Below, piece after piece: positions 15,226-21,415 of a stretch of 28,881 nucleotides of DNA (position 1 is the stretch's first letter; every line of letters starts with the position of its first letter). This DNA is from Rhodobiaceae bacterium UBA6963 (GTDB lineage: Bacteria > Pseudomonadota > Alphaproteobacteria > RS24). The translations under genes were made by a program, and so were the position numbers. The notes under the pieces are model-generated. The model searched no databases, was not told where the DNA came from, and saw only the letters and a program-made list of their open reading frames with translations. The stretch lies in the NCBI GenBank assembly GCA_002450335.1, contig DJZB01000015.1:1-28881 (forward strand), given 5' to 3'.

Positions 15226-16286
15226 TGCCAATTGATTTGCCTGTAGATTTGCCTGTTGATTTAAAAGATGAGTCCCAAGACCTCAAAACTTTTATCCTTG
15301 CCGTGCCGTCCAAAGGCCGCCTAGAGGAAAAGTCTGCTGAGATTTTTTCTAAAGCGGGCCTGACCCTAATACGCGACGGCGCCCGTGGCTACCGGGGGGA
15401 AATGGCTGGCATTAATAGTGTGAGGGTAGAATATGTGTCAGCCGGAGACATCGCCGCGCGGCTGGCGGAAGGTTCGGCGCATATGGGCATAACGGGCGAA
15501 GATTTACTGCGCGAGGAAATCGCCGATTTCAACAGTGCGATTCATCTGGTCAGTCCGCTTGGCTTCGGGCAAGCCGATGTCGTAGTTGCAATACCTGATG
15601 GATGGGTTGATGTCACGACCATGAACGACCTTGCCGATGTCGCCGCCGAATTTAGAGCCAGACACGGGCGACGCTTGCGTGTGGCAACTAAATACACGCA
15701 CCTCACAACAGATTTCTTTGCGCGGCACGGCGCCGATGACTGCGAACTTGTGCAAAGTTTTGGCGCAACCGAAGGTGCACCCGGCTCTGGTGCGGCAGAG
15801 GCGATTGTCGACATAACCTCAACTGGCGCAACTCTGGCGGCAAATAACCTGCGTATTCCTGAAGATGGAGTCATACTAAAAAGTGAAGCTCAACTGGCAG
15901 CATCCTTGAAGGCAGACTGGTCAGATAAGGCACGCGCGGCGGCAAAATTCATACTGACACGCCTGGAGGCTTACCAGATTGCCAAAAAACAAATTAAAGT
16001 CTGCCTCAGATCTTCACCGGGCATGGCTTCTCCAATCTTAAAGCCCCAGAAAGAAATTAGGGAACTCAAAGAAAAATATGACGCTAAACTGGTTGATATG
16101 ATTGTGGGGTCAACCGAGCAAGGCGGATCGTCCTACACTTTTATATTGCCTGCCAACCAACAGGCGGCATTTATGAATGATATGATAGGCAATCAGCTTT
16201 TTGCGATTGGGGAAGTGTCAAAACCGGATTTTCTGTATTTTCAGCGCTGTGAAATGCTGGAGCACTTATTGGGACGGTTGGTTTAA
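15225..16286 (+). CDS. hisG: ATP phosphoribosyltransferase HisG with C-terminal extension
   Basis: Catalyses the first step of histidine synthesis, joining ATP and PRPP. FILAVPSKGRLEEK (23-36) opens the catalytic domain, GARGYRGE and GITGEDLL follow, and AIVDITSTGATLAANN (193-208) is the PRPP-binding loop. The protein has 353 residues. Short HisG that works with HisZ is usually about 210-230 residues, whereas here about 100 further residues (250-353) end in SKPDFLYFQRCEMLEHLL. This resembles the longer alphaproteobacterial HisG of Caulobacter, as far as I recall that sequence. AGGAG 8 nt before ATG 15225 and the TAATG overlap with hisZ mark a coupled pair. The first 20 residues contain a DLPV repeat encoded by a 12-bp tandem duplication. 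Confidence 0.94.
   Translation: MPIDLPVDLPVDLKDESQDLKTFILAVPSKGRLEEKSAEIFSKAGLTLIRDGARGYRGEMAGINSVRVEYVSAGDIAARLAEGSAHMGITGEDLLREEIADFNSAIHLVSPLGFGQADVVVAIPDGWVDVTTMNDLADVAAEFRARHGRRLRVATKYTHLTTDFFARHGADDCELVQSFGATEGAPGSGAAEAIVDITSTGATLAANNLRIPEDGVILKSEAQLAASLKADWSDKARAAAKFILTRLEAYQIAKKQIKVCLRSSPGMASPILKPQKEIRELKEKYDAKLVDMIVGSTEQGGSSYTFILPANQQAAFMNDMIGNQLFAIGEVSKPDFLYFQRCEMLEHLLGRLV
15234..15257 (+). repeat. 12-bp tandem duplication in the hisG 5' end
   Basis: GATTTGCCTGTA (15234-15245) is followed by GATTTGCCTGTT (15246-15257) and a partial GATTTA. The translation is DLPV DLPV DL, before the conserved start of the HisG fold, so the repeat is probably functionally neutral. Confidence 0.75.
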
Positions 16287-16311
16287 CAATCCATTTGATG
16301 CCAAAATAAAA

Positions 16312-16343
16312 CCGGAATCTTCAATTTTATTTAAAGACTCCGG
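16312..16343 (+). terminator. Weak hairpin after hisG
   Basis: CCGGAATCT (16312-16320) can pair with AGACTCCGG (16335-16343) with one mismatch and a 14-nt loop, 26 nt after the hisG stop. No U-run follows, so intrinsic termination is doubtful. This lies in the 354-nt gap 16287-16640, which has no gene I can support; its downstream part holds the groES promoter region. Confidence 0.3.
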
Positions 16344-16526
16344 CTTGATGGTGTTTCAGGGCGCACCATTGAATCGGCAGATAGGTTTGGCCCCTCAATG
16401 ACTGAAAACCACTAATCTACCCAGTGCCGCATAAGCGGATATCAAACAATGGGGTTAATATCAGCAAAATTAATGGATTTCAAAAAGTGAAATATAAAAT
16501 TAAATGCAGTTTTTTTATTTTTACCT

Positions 16527-16554
16527 CTTGAAACTCCCGAGGCAGGCTCTTATC
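16527..16554 (+). promoter_or_regulatory. Probable RpoH (heat-shock) promoter of groESL
   Basis: CTTGAA at 16527-16532 and CTTATC at 16549-16554 are separated by 16 nt, resembling alphaproteobacterial sigma-32 promoters (CTTGA-type -35 with a C/T-rich TAT -10). It is about 87 nt before groES. No CIRCE element is visible nearby, which argues for RpoH rather than HrcA control. Confidence 0.5.
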
Positions 16555-16570
16555 TCTGACTTGTTTCAGC

Positions 16571-16594
16571 GACCCGACTTTTACGAGGCGGGTC
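16571..16594 (+). promoter_or_regulatory. Hairpin in the groES leader
   Basis: GACCCG (16571-16576) pairs with CGGGTC (16589-16594) over a 12-nt spacer, between the probable promoter and the ribosome site GAGGAGG at 16627-16633. It could stabilise the mRNA 5' end. It does not cover the ribosome site, so an RNA thermometer is not supported. Confidence 0.35.
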
Positions 16595-16640
16595 AAGACA
16601 AGAGAAATATAAGCTTATTCCAAGATGAGGAGGAAGAAAA

Positions 16641-16928
16641 ATGGCATTTCGCCCAATGCATGATCGCGTATTGGTCCGTCGTATGGACGAGGATTCCAAA
16701 ACTGCGGGCGGGATTATCATCCCCGATTCCGCGCAAGAAAAACCATCACAAGGCGTCATTGTCGCTGTCGGTACTGGTATCAGAACCGAAGACGGTAAAA
16801 TTACACCGCTTGATGTGAAGCCCAAAGATAAAGTTCTTTTTGGGAAATGGTCAGGAAATGAAGTCACTATTGATGGTGAAGAACTTCTGATTATGAAAGA
16901 GTCCGACATCCTCGGCATTATCGACTGA
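16641..16928 (+). CDS. groES: Co-chaperonin GroES
   Basis: Seven-subunit lid of the GroEL chaperonin, cytoplasmic. The 95-residue product has the usual length and sequence: FRPMHDRVLVRRMDE at the start, the mobile loop DSKTAGGIIIPDSAQEKPSQ (about 18-37) with the GGIII segment that contacts GroEL, then GVIVAVGTG and a C-terminal KESDILGIID. GAGGAGG 7 nt before the ATG is a very strong ribosome site. It forms a two-gene operon with groEL, 52 nt downstream. A heat-shock-like promoter lies upstream. Confidence 0.98.
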   Translation: MAFRPMHDRVLVRRMDEDSKTAGGIIIPDSAQEKPSQGVIVAVGTGIRTEDGKITPLDVKPKDKVLFGKWSGNEVTIDGEELLIMKESDILGIID

Positions 16929-16980
16929 ACAGTTTAAAAACCCTGTTTTAAAAAACACTATACAAACGGAGAAACTCACA

Positions 16981-18621
16981 ATGGCAAAAGAAGTCAAATT
17001 TGGTTCTGAAGCCCGCGAAAAAATGATTGCAGGCGTAGATATTCTCGCCGATGCCGTCAAGGTCACACTTGGCCCAAAAGGACGTAACGTTGTTTTGGAT
17101 AAGTCATTTGGCGCACCACGCACAACGAAAGACGGTGTATCCGTCGCAAAAGAAATTGAACTTGAAGATAAGTTCGAAAACATGGGCGCACAAATGGTTC
17201 GTGAAGTTGCTTCACGCACCAATGATGAAGCCGGTGACGGCACAACAACCGCAACCGTGCTCACTCAGGCAATCGTCCGCGAAGGCGCTAAATCAGTTGC
17301 CGCCGGAATGAACCCAATGGATCTCAAGCGCGGTATTGACAAAGCTGTCAAAGTTGCTCTTGGCGATTTGGAAAAACGTTCCAAGAAAGTTAAAAGTAAT
17401 GAAGAGATCGCACAGGTTGGCACTATTTCTGCCAATGGTGAGGTTTCCATCGGTGACATGATTGCCGAAGCCATGCAAAAGGTCGGCAATGAAGGCGTTA
17501 TCACAGTTGAAGAAGCCAAAGGCCTCGACAGCGAGTTGGATGTTGTTGAAGGCATGCAGTTTGACCGCGGTTACCTGTCTCCTTACTTCATCACAAATGC
17601 TGACAAAATGACTACCGAACTGGATGACCCGCTTATCTTGTTGCATGAGTCAAAACTTACAAACCTTCAGCCAATGCTCCCAATTCTCGAAAGCGTCGTG
17701 CAATCATCACGCCCACTTCTGATTATTGCGGAAGACATTGAAGGTGAAGCTCTTGCAACACTTGTGGTTAACAAGCTCCGCGGTGGTCTAAAGATTGCTG
17801 CAGTGAAGGCCCCGGGTTTTGGTGATCGTCGTAAAGCCATGCTTGAAGACATCGCCATTCTGACAGGCGGTCAGGTTATTTCTGAAGACCTCGGCATTAA
17901 ACTCGAAAATGTTACCTTGGATATGCTCGGCACATCCAAGCGTGTCTCTATCACCAAAGACGAAACAACAATCGTCGATGGTAGCGGCAAGAAAAAAGAC
18001 ATTGAGGGTCGTGTTGCTCAAATCCGGTCACAAATCGAAGCCACAAGCTCCGACTATGACCGCGAAAAGCTTCAAGAACGTCTTGCCAAACTGGCCGGCG
18101 GTGTTGCCGTGATTAAAGTCGGCGGTTCAACCGAAGTTGAAGTGAAAGAACGCAAAGACCGTGTTGATGACGCATTAAACGCAACCCGTGCAGCGGTTGA
18201 AAGCGGCATTGTCCCGGGTGGCGGTACAGCTCTGCTTCTTGCAGCTATGCAAATCGACAAACTTGAAGATGAGAATTCCGACATTCAGGCAGGCATTAAT
18301 ATTGTCCGCCGTGCTCTGGAAGCCCCTATCCGTCAGATTTCTGAAAATGCCGGTGTTGAAGGCTCTATCGTAGTCGGTAAAGTTCTCGAGTCCAAAGGTA
18401 AGCTCGGCTTTGACGCCCAGAACGAAGTTTATATCGATCTGGTCGCTGCCGGTATCATCGACCCGACCAAAGTGGTCTCTACTGCTCTGAGAGATGCCGC
18501 ATCCGTTGCCGGTCTTCTTATCACGACAGAAGCCATGGTCGCTGACAAGCCTGAGCCAAAAGGCGCAGCCCCTGCAATGCCTGATATGGGTGGCATGGGT
18601 GGTATGGGCGGCATGATGTAA
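16981..18621 (+). CDS. groEL: Chaperonin GroEL
   Basis: ATP-dependent 60-kDa chaperonin that folds cytoplasmic proteins with GroES. The 546-residue product matches the family throughout: VKVTLGPKGRNVVLDKSFG (nucleotide site), DGTTTATVL with the catalytic Asp of GDGTT, the apical domain with FDRGYLSPYFITN, the signature VEERKDR-like VKERKDRVDDALNATRAAV, and GIVPGGG. It ends in the GGM-rich tail MGGMGGMGGMM, as usual. GGAG at 9-nt spacing precedes ATG 16981. A strong terminator follows 21 nt after the stop. The gene looks like an ordinary housekeeping copy. Confidence 0.98.
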   Translation: MAKEVKFGSEAREKMIAGVDILADAVKVTLGPKGRNVVLDKSFGAPRTTKDGVSVAKEIELEDKFENMGAQMVREVASRTNDEAGDGTTTATVLTQAIVREGAKSVAAGMNPMDLKRGIDKAVKVALGDLEKRSKKVKSNEEIAQVGTISANGEVSIGDMIAEAMQKVGNEGVITVEEAKGLDSELDVVEGMQFDRGYLSPYFITNADKMTTELDDPLILLHESKLTNLQPMLPILESVVQSSRPLLIIAEDIEGEALATLVVNKLRGGLKIAAVKAPGFGDRRKAMLEDIAILTGGQVISEDLGIKLENVTLDMLGTSKRVSITKDETTIVDGSGKKKDIEGRVAQIRSQIEATSSDYDREKLQERLAKLAGGVAVIKVGGSTEVEVKERKDRVDDALNATRAAVESGIVPGGGTALLLAAMQIDKLEDENSDIQAGINIVRRALEAPIRQISENAGVEGSIVVGKVLESKGKLGFDAQNEVYIDLVAAGIIDPTKVVSTALRDAASVAGLLITTEAMVADKPEPKGAAPAMPDMGGMGGMGGMM

Positions 18622-18642
18622 GCTGGCCGCTTAAAGACTTTT

Positions 18643-18673
18643 AAAAGGGCCGCTACATGCGGCCCTTTTTTTA
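18643..18673. terminator. Rho-independent terminator after groEL
   Basis: AAAAGGGCCGC (18643-18653) pairs perfectly over 11 bp with GCGGCCCTTTT (18659-18669) around a TACAT loop, and more T residues follow. It ends the groESL transcript. The SDR gene converges from the other side with its stop at 18675-18677, and the A/T flanks would also allow termination in that direction. Confidence 0.9.
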
Positions 18674-18674
18674 T

Positions 18675-19445
18675 CTAAAATCCGTTAATGACCTGACCGC
18701 CATCTATCGTCAGGGTCTGTCCATTGACATATGAACCGGCAGGTGAGGCCAAAAATACCGCCGCACCGGCGATTTCATCCGGCGAGCCAATGCGTTTCAT
18801 TGGTGTTGTGGATGTTGCAACTTCCAGAATTTCGGGGTTATCCCAAAGTGCTTTAGCAAAATAAGTTTTAATAAGCCCCGGCGCGATAGCATTGGTACGA
18901 ATATTATCCATGCCATGTTCAACTGCCATATTACGCGCCAGCGCAGAGTCTGCCGCCTTTGACAGGCCATAAACGCCAAGCGCTGGCTGACCCATTTGAC
19001 CGGCGATTGAGGAAATAACAATAATCGCGCCGTCCTTGCGTTCCTTCATGCCGGGAATAACCATGTTCATCAGCCAGTGATTGGATTTCACATTACATTC
19101 CATCACGCGGTCAAAAGCATCATCCGGACACTCTGCAGACGGACCAAAATAGGGATTCACCGCAGCATTACACACAAGAATATCCACTTGGCCGAATGCT
19201 TTTTCGGTTTCATCTACCAAATTCTGTAAGGCGTCTTTATCGCCAATATGTGCGGCTATGGTTTTGGCACGTCCCGGATACTTATTATTAATTGCCTCGG
19301 TGACAGTATCACAAGCATCCGCTTTACGACTGGAGATAACAACATTCGCGCCATGCTCAGCCATCCGAACAGCAATCGCTTCTCCGATACCTCTGGATGA
19401 TCCGGTAATAATGGCTGTTTTGCCGGATAGATCAAATAATTCCAC
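18675..19445 (-). CDS. SDR family oxidoreductase, DHRS4-like
   Basis: NAD(P)-dependent short-chain dehydrogenase of 256 residues. TGSSRGIG (14-21) binds the cofactor, NAAVNPYFG is the NNAG equivalent, and the catalytic residues are Ser145/146 (ISSIAG), Tyr159 and Lys163 (YGLSK). NAAVNPYFG together with APGLIKTYFAKALW resembles the DHRS4/retinol-dehydrogenase-like branch, but the substrate is unknown. Start: GTG 19445 follows GAGAGGGG at 7-nt spacing and gives the usual family length. An in-frame ATG at 19523 would add 26 residues without family similarity. The Arg after TGSS suggests NADPH preference (family knowledge). It is transcribed towards groEL and shares the terminator between them. 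Confidence 0.9.
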   Translation of the reverse strand: MELFDLSGKTAIITGSSRGIGEAIAVRMAEHGANVVISSRKADACDTVTEAINNKYPGRAKTIAAHIGDKDALQNLVDETEKAFGQVDILVCNAAVNPYFGPSAECPDDAFDRVMECNVKSNHWLMNMVIPGMKERKDGAIIVISSIAGQMGQPALGVYGLSKAADSALARNMAVEHGMDNIRTNAIAPGLIKTYFAKALWDNPEILEVATSTTPMKRIGSPDEIAGAAVFLASPAGSYVNGQTLTIDGGQVINGF

Positions 19446-19452
19446 GTCTTGG

Positions 19453-19460
19453 CCCCTCTC
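19453..19460 (-). promoter_or_regulatory. Ribosome binding site deciding the SDR start
   Basis: GAGAGGGG on the minus strand lies 7 nt before GTG 19445. The upstream in-frame ATG at 19523 has no comparable site. Confidence 0.65.
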
Positions 19461-19559
19461 ATAAATCCGTATGAATAAATCTGTCCGTAAGGTATCAGCT
19501 TTTAAAAAATCTGCAATTTTCATCTTGAACTGACGACTTGATTGGGGCAGTTTCCTGCC

Positions 19560-20429
19560 ATGTCTGCAGAAAAATCACTTCCCAAAAAAATTGAGAGCTT
19601 ACAGGCTGTAGCCTCTGATTATGATGCTCTGCTTTGTGATGTATGGGGCGTCATCCATAACGGCTATAATTTATTTCCCGGCGTTGGCGAAGCTTTGCAA
19701 GCTTGGCGGGAAAATGTAGGCCCTGTTCTGTTACTTACTAATGCCCCAAGACCTGCAGAAGCCGTTCAACGTCGCCTAGACCGAATGGATTGCTCACGCG
19801 AAGCCTATGATGGCATTCTGTCATCAGGTGATGCGGCGCGCGAGATACTTTCACAACGCGGTGCTGAGGGACAGGTTTGTTATTTTGTCGGCGCAACGAA
19901 AGACGTTGATGTACTGAACGGCATTGATATTGAATTTGCTCCCGCTGAAGACGCGGATTTCATTTTGCTCACGGGGATGAGCAATGACATGGAAGAAACG
20001 CTGGACGATTATGCCGACGAGATTGCTCTCTGGCATAAACACAATCTACCTTTAATATGCGCCAATCCGGATCGCATTGTTCAGATTGGTGAGCAAGTGA
20101 TTTACTGTGCCGGTGCACTGGCGGAAATTTACGAAAATAATGGCGGCGACGTTATCTGGCTCGGCAAACCGCATTTACCTATTTATGATACGGGTTTCTC
20201 CCGACTTCAAAAAATGACCAATATGGAAAAACCGCGTATTTTGGCTATTGGTGACGGTTTTAAAACCGATATACCCGGCGCCAATGCAGCTAATTTGGAT
20301 GTGCTTTTTATAACAGGCGGATTGAGCGAAACACTGACACAAGCATCGCAAACCCCTGAAGATGTAGCTGCCATTCTGCGTGACTATGACTCATATGCGC
20401 ATTATTTTATGAAACATCTGATATGGTGA
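19560..20429 (+). CDS. HAD superfamily class IIA phosphatase (TIGR01459-like)
   Basis: A 289-residue HAD hydrolase. Motif I is LLCDVWGVIHNG (Asp nucleophile of DxWGV), motif II VLLLTNAPR, and the late region IWLGKPHLPIYD plus ILAIGDGFKTDIPGA supplies the Lys and acidic motif. The large cap between motifs II and III marks class IIA, like NagD and pyridoxal-phosphatase relatives. The DVWGV form fits a family common in alphaproteobacteria whose substrate is not established. ATG 19560 is chosen; TTG 19542 in frame is less likely. The stop is 3 nt before ribF, suggesting an operon and possibly a phosphatase step in flavin metabolism (inference). Confidence 0.88.
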   Translation: MSAEKSLPKKIESLQAVASDYDALLCDVWGVIHNGYNLFPGVGEALQAWRENVGPVLLLTNAPRPAEAVQRRLDRMDCSREAYDGILSSGDAAREILSQRGAEGQVCYFVGATKDVDVLNGIDIEFAPAEDADFILLTGMSNDMEETLDDYADEIALWHKHNLPLICANPDRIVQIGEQVIYCAGALAEIYENNGGDVIWLGKPHLPIYDTGFSRLQKMTNMEKPRILAIGDGFKTDIPGANAANLDVLFITGGLSETLTQASQTPEDVAAILRDYDSYAHYFMKHLIW

Positions 20430-20432
20430 CTT

Positions 20433-21395
20433 ATGGGATTGTTTCGCGACCTTTCACAACTACCTGAGACTGCCAAAGGCGGCGTATTGGTAATCGGCAA
20501 TTTTGATGGCGTTCATAAGGGTCATCAAGCCGTGCTTTCGCGCGCCCTTGATAAAGCCCAAAAAATTGAGGGTGAGACAGCGACAGAAGTCACTGTTCTG
20601 GTGTTTGATCCACATCCCAGACAGTATTTTGCTCCTCATGCTCCATCTTTGAGGCTGACACGACTTGAGACCCGCGCACGTCTGCTCGAACAATATGGCG
20701 CAACCAATACGGTGGCTTTAACATTTGACAAGAATATGGCGGAAATGTCGGCAGAAGATTTCATACAAAAAATCATTATTGAAAGTTTTGATGCACGCGC
20801 CATCTGCATCGGTCATGATTTTCATTTCGGCAAAAATCGTGCCGGCACCCCGGACATGTTAAAAACTGCCGGTGAAAAAAATGGCTTTGATGTGCTATTC
20901 ATCGCAGCCGTGTCTCCCGACAATGCCGGAGAAAGACCCTATTCATCCACCGCAATAAGGGAATGCTTGACCCGCGGAGAAATCTCACAAGCCTCCAACC
21001 TTCTTGGCGACTACTGGCGCTTAGAAGCCGATGTTCAACAAGGCGACCAGAGGGGTCGCACCATTGATTTTCCCACAGCAAATCTGTCCCTTGAAGATTA
21101 TCACCTGCCTCTATTCGGTGTATATGCCGTCACCATTGAGATGCTTAACGGCACCTTTGCAGGACAAAAATTCACCGGTGTTGCTAATCTTGGCATTCGC
21201 CCAAGTTTTGAAACCGAAGTACCGCGTCTTGAAGTTTTTATTTTTGATTTTGACGGCGATATTTATGGCGACACATTAAGCGTTGGACTGGTTGACTTTA
21301 TCCGCCCCGAACAGCAATTTGACAACCTCGACGCACTTAAGGCACAAATCGCACGGGATGTTCAATCAGCCCGTGAAGTGCTTGCAAGCCTCTAA
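20433..21395 (+). CDS. ribF: Bifunctional riboflavin kinase / FAD synthetase
   Basis: Converts riboflavin to FMN and then FAD. The N-terminal nucleotidyltransferase has IGNFDGVHKGH (21-31), VFDPHPRQYF, IGHDFHFGKNRAGTP and YSSTAIRECLTRGEI (about 170-184). The C-terminal kinase domain has RGRTIDFPTANL (ATP/Mg site) and PRLEVFIFDFDGDIYG with the catalytic Glu. The 320-residue length is standard. GGTGA overlapping the upstream stop precedes ATG 20433. Its place between the HAD phosphatase and ileS is the usual alphaproteobacterial order. Confidence 0.96.
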   Translation: MGLFRDLSQLPETAKGGVLVIGNFDGVHKGHQAVLSRALDKAQKIEGETATEVTVLVFDPHPRQYFAPHAPSLRLTRLETRARLLEQYGATNTVALTFDKNMAEMSAEDFIQKIIIESFDARAICIGHDFHFGKNRAGTPDMLKTAGEKNGFDVLFIAAVSPDNAGERPYSSTAIRECLTRGEISQASNLLGDYWRLEADVQQGDQRGRTIDFPTANLSLEDYHLPLFGVYAVTIEMLNGTFAGQKFTGVANLGIRPSFETEVPRLEVFIFDFDGDIYGDTLSVGLVDFIRPEQQFDNLDALKAQIARDVQSAREVLASL

Positions 21396-21415
21396 CCGCA
21401 TTGGTAAAACCCCGC

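Noticed and set aside
16287..16640. CIRCE element for HrcA upstream of groES
   Set aside because: I looked for TTAGCACTC-N9-GAGTGCTAA and found no match or near match.
18560..18621. GGM repeats at the end of groEL as a repeat element
   Set aside because: A Gly-Gly-Met tail is the ordinary GroEL C-terminus.
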